A stretch of DNA of 48,686 nucleotides from an uncultured Bacteroidota bacterium (lineage in GTDB: Bacteria > Bacteroidota > Rhodothermia > Rhodothermales > Salinibacteraceae), in NCBI GenBank assembly GCA_913055845.1, contig CAJXKO010000011.1:1-48686 (forward strand), read 5' to 3'. Under the pieces are notes generated by a model. It was not told where the DNA came from. It saw only the letters and a program-made list of their open reading frames with translations, and made no database searches. Positions 1 through 7,086 of this stretch are shown in pieces (position 1 is the stretch's first letter; each line of letters begins with the position of its first letter). The translations under genes were made by a program, and so were the position numbers.

Positions 1-108
1 GGCGCTGTAGAGCCCGATGCCCAAGAAGGCGGCCATGAGCAGCGGGGTGAGCTTGCTATTGATGAAGCCGCGGGCGACGCGGCCCGCGATGCCGGAGGCG
101 GTAGCCAT
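1..108 (-). CDS. RND efflux permease, N-terminal fragment (runs off window)
   Basis: Only the first 36 residues lie in the window. They start at the ATG at 108-106 and read MATASGIAGR..., with a hydrophobic stretch (LLMAAFLGIGLYSA) that matches the cytoplasmic N-terminus and first membrane helix of AcrB/CusA-type RND permeases. The start lies 54 nt after the stop of the periplasmic adaptor gene on the same strand, the usual adaptor-then-permease order. Such a permease would sit in the inner membrane and use proton entry to push substrates into the adaptor/TolC channel. The substrate (drug or metal) cannot be told from this fragment. The family call rests mainly on context. Confidence 0.75.
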   Translation of the reverse strand, partial: MATASGIAGRVARGFINSKLTPLLMAAFLGIGLYSA

Positions 109-162
109 GAGAGCGGAGCGACTGCTGTGGGGAAAACGGTGGGGCAGGGAAGAGGTGGGGCG

Positions 163-1254
163 CTACTCGGTGCGCACGGGCTGGCCGTCCGCGATGCGGG
201 GGGTGGCGTCCACGACGTACATCTCGCCCGGGCGGAGGCCCGAGAGCACTTCCACGCGGCGGCCCTGCCGTGGGCCGGTACGCACCCAGCGGAGACGAGC
301 CGTGCCGTTACTGATGGCGTAGAGGCCGGTCAACTGGCCGCGCTCGATGAGGGCTTCTCGGGGAACGGTGAGGGTCGACCGCGTGCCGGTCTGGTGCAGC
401 ACCTCGGCGTACATGCCGGATTTGATGGCAGTGGCGCCGGAGGTCTCGCCTGAATCGATGCGCGGGAGGCGCACCTGCACGGTAAACTGGCGGCTCACAG
501 CGTTGCCGGACGGGTTTACCTGCGTCACCACGCCCCGGCGCTGCACGTTGCCCGCCGCGCCGATCACGACGGTCGCACTGTCGCCCACGGCGAAGCGGTT
601 CACGTCCTCCGCGGGCACCTGCACGACGGCCTTCAGGTCTTCGAGCGTCTCGACCACCAGGAGCGGCCGGCCCGGAGCGGCAAGGGCCCCTTCCTCCGAG
701 TGCTTCGCCACCACGTAGCCGTCGATGGGGGCCTCCAGCGTCGCGTAGGTGAGCATATCCTCGGTTTCCGCCAGGCGACTTTCGAGCGCTTCCACCTGCG
801 CCTGGGCCCGCTCGTAGGCGGTCTGGGCATTGTCGAACTCCTGTTCCGTGGCGCTGTCTTTTTCGCGGAGGGCCTTAATGCGGTTGAACTGTTTTTCGGC
901 GTTGTCGCGGGCGGCGCGGGCATCCCGCAGGCGGGCCTGCACCTGTGCTCGTTGGGCTTCTACGTTTTGGCTGCGGATGCGGGCGAGCGTCTCGCCCTGC
1001 CGCACACGGTCGCCCTCCTCCACCGCGAGCTGCGTGACGGTGCCCATCATTTTAGTGGCGAGGGGCACCCGACGCGTACCCTGAATGGTGCCGCTGTACC
1101 GCCCGGCCTGGGCCGTGGCGGTGGCCGTGGCGGTGGCCGTCTCCACGGTCACCGGCTCCATCTCGTCGGCGGGGGGCGCAGAGGTCTCGCCTCCACAGGC
1201 GGAGACGACGAGGGCGAGAAAAAGCGGAACGACAAGGGAAAGACGAGTCGGCAT
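163..1254 (-). CDS. RND efflux periplasmic adaptor lipoprotein (HlyD/AcrA family)
   Basis: This is a 363-residue membrane-fusion protein that bridges the RND permease and TolC. I chose the ATG at 1254 because it places a lipoprotein signal peptide with lipobox VVSAC (Cys20) at the start; an upstream in-frame ATG at 1284 would add ten residues before the signal. A Thr/Ala-repeat linker follows. A lipoyl-type half (residues about 65-90), a long alpha-helical hairpin (about 90-170), the second lipoyl half (about 170-200, with APIDGYVV) and beta-barrel and membrane-proximal domains come next. The tolC-like gene lies 50 nt upstream and the permease 54 nt downstream, so it is the middle of an operon. 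The family is clear; the exported substrate is unknown. Confidence 0.93.
   Translation of the reverse strand: MPTRLSLVVPLFLALVVSACGGETSAPPADEMEPVTVETATATATATAQAGRYSGTIQGTRRVPLATKMMGTVTQLAVEEGDRVRQGETLARIRSQNVEAQRAQVQARLRDARAARDNAEKQFNRIKALREKDSATEQEFDNAQTAYERAQAQVEALESRLAETEDMLTYATLEAPIDGYVVAKHSEEGALAAPGRPLLVVETLEDLKAVVQVPAEDVNRFAVGDSATVVIGAAGNVQRRGVVTQVNPSGNAVSRQFTVQVRLPRIDSGETSGATAIKSGMYAEVLHQTGTRSTLTVPREALIERGQLTGLYAISNGTARLRWVRTGPRQGRRVEVLSGLRPGEMYVVDATPRIADGQPVRTE
1111..1140 (-). repeat. 12-bp tandem repeat inside the adaptor gene
   Basis: The 12-bp unit ggccgtggcggt (plus strand) occurs two and a half times in perfect tandem. It encodes the alternating Thr-Ala linker directly after the mature lipoprotein N-terminus. 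Because the unit is a multiple of three, gain or loss of a copy would change linker length without a frameshift. Confidence 0.85.
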
Positions 1255-1304
1255 CGGAATCAAGTGGACAGTGAGCAGAGGCATGGAATGGAGGAGTGTA
1301 GCGA

Positions 1305-2702
1305 CTATCGGGTCATCGACTGCTCTGTGAGCAGTTCGAGGCGGTAGACAGCCACGTTGTGCTGGTACAGGGCCTGAAGGTAGGCGAGGCGCCGCTCGGC
1401 GAGGGTGGCCTCAGCCTGGAGCAGGTCGGTGGTGCGGGCCATGCCCTCGGCGTAGCGGTCCGACCGAATGCGTAGGCTCTCCTCGGCCTGCGCCACGGCT
1501 CGCCGCGCCTGTTCAATCTGTGTTCGGGCGGACTCCAGGTCGCGGCGTGCGGCGGTAATTTCGACCTCGTTCTCCAGGGCCTGCTGCTCCAGGGCGATCC
1601 GGGCACGCTGCTGTTTGGCTTCGGCCTCCTGTGCGCGCCCGATCTGCTGGAAGCCCTCGAACAGGCTCCACGACAGCGACACGCCCGCCGTCCAGCTCTG
1701 CCCGCTCGTGCCGAAGGGCGTGTCGTCGTACCAGCCAGTGGTACCCCGAGCGTTGAGGGTGGGGACGAAGGCCAGCCAGCGCGACCGGGTTTGTTCGCGG
1801 GCCGCGTCGGCCCGAGCCCGGAGGGCCTGCATGTCGGAGCGGCGCTGGTTGACGGCCCGCAGCGACACGCGCCCCATTGACACTGGCTCGCGCGTCAGTG
1901 AATCGGTGGGCTCGATGCGCACGTTGTCCTCCAGCCCGATGAGGAAGCGCAGCCGATCCGCGGCGTTTTGGCGTCGGGCGACGGCGTCGGTCCGGCGACT
2001 CTCCAACTCCGACACACGCACCTCGGCCGCCAGTCGGTCGGCCCGGTTGATGATGCCTTCCTCGAAGAGGGCTTGGGCCTGGTCGCGGTTCGCGCGGGCC
2101 GCGGCGAGGGCCGAGTCGATTACGCCCACCTGCCGCTCGGCAAGGAGCAGTCCGTAGTAGCCCTTCTTGACCCGAAACGTGACCGTCGCCTCCGTACGCT
2201 CGGCCTTGTGCCTGGCGGCGCGAGCGGCATCGGCGGCCGCGCGGCGTTCGAAAATGCCGTCCAGGTTCAGAATGGGCTGCTTCACCTCTAGCTGCGTGCC
2301 AAAGAAATCCACGCGGTCGGGTGTGTTGAGCACGTCAACCGAAAAGTCCTGCTGGGTAAAGCGCTCTTGTCGAAGCTTGCTGCCGAAGGCATTGACGGGA
2401 TCGGTGGTGAAGAGCCCCTGCTCGCGGGCGGTAATTTGGGGGAGAAAGACACCGAGTGACTGGCGCTTGCGGGCCACCGCGGCGCGACGCTGGGCATCGG
2501 CGGAGCGGGTGGGAAAGCTCTGCGTGCGGGCTTCGGACAGGGCTTCGTCCACCGACAGGCGCAAGGTACGAGTGGTGTCGGGAGAGAGGCCTTGGGCCTG
2601 CGTCGCTGTCGGGATCACTGCGGGGAGCAGGAGCATGAGGGCCCCGACGAGCAGGAGACGTGCCCGGGGAACTCCCAAGAAAACCGTGGGCAGAGAGCGC
2701 AT
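1305..2702 (-). CDS. TolC-family outer-membrane efflux protein
   Basis: This 465-residue protein carries a Sec signal peptide (hydrophobic LLLVGALMLLLPAVI, cleavage near TQAQ) when started at the ATG at 2702; an upstream in-frame ATG at 2750 only adds a poor leader. The body shows two related halves of long amphipathic helices rich in Ala, Arg, Glu and Gln, the pattern of the OEP repeat that forms the trimeric outer-membrane channel and periplasmic tunnel. A segment near the middle (WTAGVSLSWSLFEGF) is a typical beta-strand region. It lies between the tetR gene (44 nt upstream) and the adaptor gene (50 nt downstream), so it is the exit duct of this pump. Confidence 0.93.
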   Translation of the reverse strand: MRSLPTVFLGVPRARLLLVGALMLLLPAVIPTATQAQGLSPDTTRTLRLSVDEALSEARTQSFPTRSADAQRRAAVARKRQSLGVFLPQITAREQGLFTTDPVNAFGSKLRQERFTQQDFSVDVLNTPDRVDFFGTQLEVKQPILNLDGIFERRAAADAARAARHKAERTEATVTFRVKKGYYGLLLAERQVGVIDSALAAARANRDQAQALFEEGIINRADRLAAEVRVSELESRRTDAVARRQNAADRLRFLIGLEDNVRIEPTDSLTREPVSMGRVSLRAVNQRRSDMQALRARADAAREQTRSRWLAFVPTLNARGTTGWYDDTPFGTSGQSWTAGVSLSWSLFEGFQQIGRAQEAEAKQQRARIALEQQALENEVEITAARRDLESARTQIEQARRAVAQAEESLRIRSDRYAEGMARTTDLLQAEATLAERRLAYLQALYQHNVAVYRLELLTEQSMTR

Positions 2703-2746
2703 GAAAGATGGGGGATGGTCAGAAGCGTGGAGAGTGTGTACCGGCC

Positions 2747-3316
2747 TCACGCGAGCGGCGCTTCGGCGAGGCGCAGGGCCGCGTCCACCGTCCGGTCGAT
2801 GGCGGCCTGTGGGGCGATGGACAGGGCGTCGGCTTTAAGAGAGCGAACAGTCTGCTGAACCATTGCGAGGATCCAGCCCGCCATCAGTGGTGCGGGGGCG
2901 TCGCGGAACGTCCCGTCCTGCATGCCCGCATCGAGTGCGTCGGCGAAGCGGCGAAGTGGCAGTGGCAGGGCCTCGTCGGCGTCGTCTTCCCTGAGGCCGG
3001 ACTGCCGGGCCGAGAGCAGGTAGGTGCACGACGCAGGTTTTGAGGCGTAGAAGTTGAACACCCCGCGCACCAGTGCCTCCAGGCGAGCGGGTGGGCTTGA
3101 GGCGTATTCGGCGGCCTCGTTGAGCGTCTCTTCCAACTGGTGGGCACACCGCTGATAGAGCCATTGGGCCAGGTCGTCTTTGCCGTCGAAATGGCGATAG
3201 AGCGTCCCTTCGGCCGCGCCAGCCTTTTCGGCAATCTCGCGGGTTGTGGTGGCCTCAATGCCCTTCTCGGCGAAGAGCTCAAGGGCCGTCTCGCAAATGG
3301 CGTCTCGCTTAGTCAT
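2747..3316 (-). CDS. TetR/AcrR-family transcriptional regulator
   Basis: This 189-residue protein starts MTKRDAICETALELFAEKG and continues with a textbook TetR helix-turn-helix (TTREIAEKAGAAEGTLYRHF, about residues 23-42). The C-terminal part is a variable all-helical ligand-binding and dimerisation domain. It is the first gene of the tolC-adaptor-RND cluster, so it probably represses the pump and is released by a pump substrate. The two palindromes at 3758-3779 and 3992-4015, upstream on the same strand, are the best operator candidates in the window. That link is inference. The regulator's start lies 30 nt after the FmdB-like gene, so the two may share a transcript. Confidence 0.93.
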   Translation of the reverse strand: MTKRDAICETALELFAEKGIEATTTREIAEKAGAAEGTLYRHFDGKDDLAQWLYQRCAHQLEETLNEAAEYASSPPARLEALVRGVFNFYASKPASCTYLLSARQSGLREDDADEALPLPLRRFADALDAGMQDGTFRDAPAPLMAGWILAMVQQTVRSLKADALSIAPQAAIDRTVDAALRLAEAPLA

Positions 3317-3346
3317 GGGAATGGGCGGTGAGGAAAGGGAAAGCGT

Positions 3347-3562
3347 CTACAGCCCACATAGTGGCCCACAACAGGAACCGTTCGTTGCCCCGTTGTTCGC
3401 TGCGGAGTCATCGTCTGAGTTCAAGATCACACCTGGGCTGCCCGTGATGATGCGCTCCACGGACTGGCCCGTTTCGGGGCACTCGTCGAGTGGGTCGTCG
3501 GTGATTCGCTGTCGTGTCTTGAATGTCGTGCCGTCCTCACGGCGATAGACGTACGTAGGCAT
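3347..3562 (-). CDS. FmdB-like small protein with altered zinc-ribbon cysteines
   Basis: This 71-residue protein begins MPTYVYRRED and contains DDPLDECPETG followed by VERIITGSPGVIL, the layout of the FmdB putative regulatory family. Canonical members carry two CxxC knuckles that bind zinc. Here the first knuckle (around residues 8-11) is lost and the second keeps only Cys28. A Cys-Cys-x3-Cys cluster (Cys64, Cys65, Cys69) is present at the C-terminus instead. It may not bind metal in the usual way, or may do so through the tail. It is the gene nearest the palindrome-bearing region and lies just upstream of tetR on the same strand. Its function is unknown. Confidence 0.75.
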   Translation of the reverse strand: MPTYVYRREDGTTFKTRQRITDDPLDECPETGQSVERIITGSPGVILNSDDDSAANNGATNGSCCGPLCGL

Positions 3563-3757
3563 ACGAACCGAGAGTCGTGCAGTGAAAGAAGAATGCGTGT
3601 CGGGAGGGTCGGGAAGACAGTGTGGGCGTCTTTCCCAAGAGGTCCTGTGGGGAGTCTCGGGGAATCTCAGTCCGGAATCTTGTTGAAACCGGGATCCCCG
3701 ATGTCAGAACTCTTCGGCCGTTCCGAAGCATCATAGCCGGGACGACCGGTCGTCGGT

Positions 3758-3779
3758 TGTGAGTGAGTGTTCACTCACA
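3758..3779. promoter_or_regulatory. Palindromic operator candidate 1 (TetR-type)
   Basis: Perfect 9-bp arms, TGTGAGTGA and TCACTCACA, are separated by 4 bp. The central part is GAGTGA-N4-TCACTC at 3761-3776. Size and symmetry fit a TetR-family dimer site. It lies 195 bp upstream of the FmdB-like start on the minus strand and 292 bp upstream of the DUF2892 start on the plus strand. Confidence 0.65.
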
Positions 3780-3991
3780 TCGTACTATGACCACGTCCGA
3801 ACGGGGTTCGGCGCTTCGTCGGAGATTCATGTCGGGGTTCTCAGGTCCTGCTGATTCTTCCCTTGGTGAAATCAGACGGGCTGAACTCGGGGCGCTGAGG
3901 CCTGCTTGGGGGAACTACACGGCGTCACGTGGTGGTGATGGTAGTGCCCGGAGGGGAAAGGGAACCCCTGCGTGAAGGTGTCGGTCAAAAA

Positions 3992-4015
3992 TTGCGAGTG
4001 ATTGATCACTCGCAA
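3992..4015. promoter_or_regulatory. Palindromic operator candidate 2 (TetR-type)
   Basis: Perfect 11-bp arms, TTGCGAGTGAT and ATCACTCGCAA, are separated by 2 bp. Its core GAGTGA-N4-TCACTC (3996-4011) is identical in half-site and spacing to the palindrome at 3761-3776. It ends 56 bp before the DUF2892 start codon, a position suited to repressing that promoter. Confidence 0.7.
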
Positions 4016-4071
4016 CAAGCCGGGCCTACGTCTGGTTCTCGCGGTTTTTTGTCACATCCTGCCTTCCCCCG

Positions 4072-4281
4072 ATGACCACGAATATGGGCACCCTGGACCG
4101 TCTTCTCCGCACGCTCGCCGCAATTGGCGTCGGTGTTCTCTACGCCACCGGCACCCTCGGTGGCATCCCCGCGCTCGTCCTCGGCGTCGTTGCCGTTGCG
4201 TTTCTCCTGACCAGTTTTGCCGGTACGTGTCCGCTCTACGTCCCGCTCGGCCTGTCGACCCGGCACGAGAAACGCGCGTAA
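4072..4281 (+). CDS. DUF2892 (YgaP-like) small membrane protein
   Basis: This 69-residue protein starts MTTNMGTLDRLLRTL and has two hydrophobic segments (AAIGVGVLYATG and ALVLGVVAVAFLLTSFAG), then a conserved-looking CPLYVPLG motif. This is the pattern of the YgaP transmembrane module, which in E. coli YgaP anchors a rhodanese. Here it stands alone, without a rhodanese domain. A palindromic operator candidate lies just upstream and a flavin oxidoreductase lies 62 nt downstream on the same strand, so the two may be co-transcribed. The family often occurs near sulfur-handling genes, which suits that neighbour. The precise role is unknown. Confidence 0.85.
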   Translation: MTTNMGTLDRLLRTLAAIGVGVLYATGTLGGIPALVLGVVAVAFLLTSFAGTCPLYVPLGLSTRHEKRA

Positions 4282-4343
4282 CCCTGGGGCGTGGGAGGCA
4301 TCTGGGATATGAGGATCGCTGTCATTCACCGAGTCCGATTCCT

Positions 4344-5633
4344 ATGACCGATTCGCCTCGCCTCGTACTCCTTGGGGGCGGTCACGCCATGCTGCCCAGT
4401 CTCGCTCATGCTCGTGAGTGGACGGCGGCTGGTGTGGACGTGACCCTGATCGATCCGCAGCGCTGGCTCTACTACTCGGGCATGGTGCCGGAGCACCTGG
4501 GCGGGGTGTATGCGGTGAACGATATCCGTATCGATCTGCGCCAGTGGGCCCGCGAGGGCGGCGTGACGTTCGTGCAGGCGGCGGCGACCGCCATCGATCC
4601 CGACGAGCGAGTCGTCTCGACGGCGGATGGCGGCACGCACCCGTTCGACGTGCTGGCGGTGGACGTGGGGGGTATAAATCCGGCGGTCCCGAGGGCCGCG
4701 GTAGGCACCAAGCCGATCTCACGCATCAGGGCCCTCGCGCCCATTCTGGAACGTGTGCTCGACGACCCGACAGGGACGCTGGACCTGGCCGTTGTGGGCG
4801 GTGGGGCCGCAGGGACGGAGGTCGCGCTCAACGTGACCGGTCGCTTCGTGGGGGCGGGCCGTGGGGCCGACCTCGACCTGACGATCATCGAGCAGGACGC
4901 GCAGATTCTCCCCGGCTTTCCGGACGGCATGAAGCGGCACGCCGCCCGTCTGCTTCGCGAACGGGGGGCGACGATCCAGACGGGAACGACCGTCGATTCA
5001 GTGGACTCCGCAGGGGAAGGAGGGGCTCGGGTCGAGACGGCATTCGATCATGGCGGGTCCGTGACGCTTCGTCCCGACGTGGTGCTGTGGGCCACTGGCG
5101 CGGTGGGTCCGTCGCTGCTGCGGGAAAGTGGTCTGTCGACGGATGAACGCGGATTTTTGCACGTCGACCGGACCCTGCGCACGCTTACCCATCCCCGCAT
5201 CTTCGCCGCAGGCGATTGCGCAACCATCTTAGACCTGGACCTCGACAAAGTGGGAGTGCACGCTGTGAAACAGGGGCCGCTCCTTCGTCACAACCTCAAC
5301 CGCAGTCTTCAGGGGGGCACGGGTCCTGCCACACCGGCCCCGAAGACGGCGCTGAGATCCTTTCGCCCCTATCCTGTGGCGCCCCTTCTTCTTTCGACGG
5401 GGGCTCCGCAGGCCCTCTGGACGGCCGGGCCGCTCTGGGCCGCGCACCCCTGGCTGCTCCGGCTCAAGCACTGGATCGACCGGCGGTGGATTCGGGACTA
5501 CGCGCCGGGGGCGTGGGGACAGGTCGGGTGGCGGACCTTCCTCGGGGCCGAGGCCGCATCGTCTGGGTCCGCCGTCACGCGTCCGCGGGGCCGTCTGCCG
5601 AAGAAGGATCGGGATGTTCGGCGTTCCCCGTGA
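4344..5633 (+). CDS. FAD-dependent pyridine-nucleotide oxidoreductase, SQR/SelD-fusion type
   Basis: This protein has 429 residues from the ATG at 4344 (MTDSPRLVLLGGGHAML). The N-terminal Rossmann motif LLGGGHA, the YSGMVPEHLGG segment and the second dinucleotide motif VVGGGAAGTEVAL (about residue 150) place it in the family seen alone or fused to SelD, related to sulfide:quinone reductases and type II NADH dehydrogenases. A late GDCA motif (IFAAGDCATI) binds the FAD ribityl chain. I see no redox CxxC pair, so a thiol-disulfide reductase role is unlikely. It follows the DUF2892 gene on the same strand, and its last 59 nt overlap the convergent SWIM gene. The electron donor and acceptor are unknown. 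Confidence 0.85.
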   Translation: MTDSPRLVLLGGGHAMLPSLAHAREWTAAGVDVTLIDPQRWLYYSGMVPEHLGGVYAVNDIRIDLRQWAREGGVTFVQAAATAIDPDERVVSTADGGTHPFDVLAVDVGGINPAVPRAAVGTKPISRIRALAPILERVLDDPTGTLDLAVVGGGAAGTEVALNVTGRFVGAGRGADLDLTIIEQDAQILPGFPDGMKRHAARLLRERGATIQTGTTVDSVDSAGEGGARVETAFDHGGSVTLRPDVVLWATGAVGPSLLRESGLSTDERGFLHVDRTLRTLTHPRIFAAGDCATILDLDLDKVGVHAVKQGPLLRHNLNRSLQGGTGPATPAPKTALRSFRPYPVAPLLLSTGAPQALWTAGPLWAAHPWLLRLKHWIDRRWIRDYAPGAWGQVGWRTFLGAEAASSGSAVTRPRGRLPKKDRDVRRSP

Positions 5634-6057
5634 GGCGCGCCCGCTCCCGCTTCAGTTGGTCTAAGAGACGGGGATCGTGCTCCACCAGGCGTTCCACGAG
5701 GGAGACGAGGCCGTCGCGGTCCAGGTCGGCCACGAGGTCGGCCACCGCCGCCGGCTCGGTCTTGGGCAGGTCGTCGCTCTCCAGCGCCTTCAGGAGAACC
5801 GCTACGATGTGCTTGCACCACGTGCCCTTGTGGTATGGACAGGTGCACTCGACATCGGTCACCTGATTGGCGTCAAACTGGATGCTCACCAGGTACGGGT
5901 GCACATCGGTGCCCTGGACCTTCGCCTTTAGGGTGTGGTTGTCGGTTTGCTTCAGGGATTGGACCGCCCCGTTGGCGAGGTACTGCTGCCCTCGTTCGAA
6001 CGATCCGCCAGCGGTGTGATCCCGGATGTCGTCTTTCGTCAGCGACGGAAAAGCCAT
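5575..6057 (-). CDS. SWIM zinc-finger protein
   Basis: This 160-residue protein has a clear SWIM motif, CxC-x7-CxH (Cys71, Cys73, Cys81, His83, in CTCPYHKGTWCKHI), preceded by the family start segment (DIRDHTAGGSFERGQQYL). SWIM domains bind zinc and are thought to mediate DNA or protein contacts. The C-terminal half is a short helical, Asp/Leu-rich region without a recognised domain. Its 3' end overlaps the oxidoreductase gene by 59 nt in convergent orientation. An amidotransferase gene ends 6 nt upstream on the same strand, so the two are probably co-transcribed. The cellular role is not known. Confidence 0.9.
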   Translation of the reverse strand: MAFPSLTKDDIRDHTAGGSFERGQQYLANGAVQSLKQTDNHTLKAKVQGTDVHPYLVSIQFDANQVTDVECTCPYHKGTWCKHIVAVLLKALESDDLPKTEPAAVADLVADLDRDGLVSLVERLVEHDPRLLDQLKRERARLTGNAEHPDPSSADGPADA

Positions 6058-6063
6058 GAGGGA

Positions 6064-6804
6064 TTATGCGTTCGGTGCAGAAGACGGCGCCTGATCGATC
6101 GTGGCGGCGGCGTGCGCCAGGAAGTTATCGAAGATCTGCGTTGCGGCCTTCGACGCCTGCACGTTGGCCTCGGTGCAGGTGTCGAGTGCGTTCTGGATGG
6201 CGCGGTCGGACAGGTCCTTCGAATGGATCATGGACGTTGCCGTCTGCAGGTCATATTCGGGGTGGAACTGCACGGCGTACGCCTGGTCCTGACGAAAGGC
6301 CTGCACCCCGGTCTCGTTGCTTGCGAGTAGCTGGGCGTTGGGCGGCATCTCAACCACGTGGTCCGAGTGGGTGGCAAAGACCGTGAACGGGTCTGGAAGG
6401 CCATTCCACAGGGGATCGTCCATCTCTTGGGTCACCTCGACGTACCCGAGCTCGTAGGAGCCGCTCCGGACCGTGCCGCCCAGAATTTGGGCGAGAAGTT
6501 GGTGGCCCCAACAGACGCCAAGAATCGGGAGGTCGTCGGCCAGGGCGCCTTCCACCCACTGGCTCAGTTCCTGAATCCAGGGGCGATGGTCGTCGTAGAC
6601 CGACGACTGGGACCCGCTGATGATGACTCCGTCGAAGGACTGGATCGGTCCCGTCTCCGTCTGAATGGGATCCGGGTCGCCGAGAGGAGGTGGCATGTCC
6701 CCCTCGTTGACATTGTAGACGGTCAAGGGGGCGTTCACCTCCCGCTGGAAGTTGCGCTTGGCGTGTGGGGTGCCGAGGGAGGCGTCGAGAAGAGCGAGAT
6801 GCAT
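6064..6804 (-). CDS. Class I glutamine amidotransferase (GATase1, GuaA-N-like)
   Basis: This 246-residue stand-alone glutaminase-type domain has the nucleophile elbow GVCWGHQ (Cys98) and the His181-Glu183 pair in QFHPEYD completing the triad. The ISGSQSSVYDD loop is typical of the GMP-synthase-like subgroup. No synthetase or other acceptor domain is fused, so it may hydrolyse glutamine or a gamma-glutamyl compound, or supply ammonia to an unlinked partner. It is followed by the SWIM gene and is divergent from the outer-membrane barrel gene across 282 nt. A second, different amidotransferase occurs at 22554-23405. Confidence 0.9.
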   Translation of the reverse strand: MHLALLDASLGTPHAKRNFQREVNAPLTVYNVNEGDMPPPLGDPDPIQTETGPIQSFDGVIISGSQSSVYDDHRPWIQELSQWVEGALADDLPILGVCWGHQLLAQILGGTVRSGSYELGYVEVTQEMDDPLWNGLPDPFTVFATHSDHVVEMPPNAQLLASNETGVQAFRQDQAYAVQFHPEYDLQTATSMIHSKDLSDRAIQNALDTCTEANVQASKAATQIFDNFLAHAAATIDQAPSSAPNA

Positions 6805-6814
6805 GGATGAACTT

Positions 6815-6831
6815 CGTGTTCATGAAACACG
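6815..6831. promoter_or_regulatory. Inverted repeat upstream of the amidotransferase
   Basis: Six-bp arms CGTGTT and AACACG are separated by 5 bp, 10 nt upstream of the amidotransferase start codon. The spacing suits a small operator or a 5' leader hairpin. Nothing else was recognised in the 282-nt divergent gap 6805-7086. Confidence 0.3.
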
Positions 6832-7086
6832 TCTCGTAACACTTCACCGCCGAGCAATACGCACGTTCCGGTTCTGGAAAAAGAGCCCAAGGGATTGCCG
6901 GGAAGGCGTAGCCGGCTGGTGCACAGCGTGTTTGATCCGGGGAACGACCGATGTCCTGAGGGGACGCTGGGAAGAAAACATCGATTCGTCTGCCGGCCAT
7001 TCCGAAAACTTCCGGGGGATATGCTCGTGTTAACGGTCTGAGAAGGGGGCAATCCCCTGGCCCTTCGCCATCGCTCTGCTCCGTCC

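Larger units (their letters stand above)
3563..4071. other. Gene-free divergent regulatory region
   Basis: About 510 nt separate the minus-strand FmdB/tetR/efflux genes from the plus-strand DUF2892/oxidoreductase genes. I see no convincing gene here; the short open frames lack family resemblance. The region holds two palindromes, annotated separately, with the same half-sites, and probably promoters in both directions. No exact promoter can be assigned by eye. Confidence 0.6.

Noticed and set aside
3763-3975. Short plus-strand frame in the divergent gap beginning inside a palindrome
   Set aside because: No family, no ribosome-binding support, and it starts within a palindromic operator candidate; more likely regulatory DNA.
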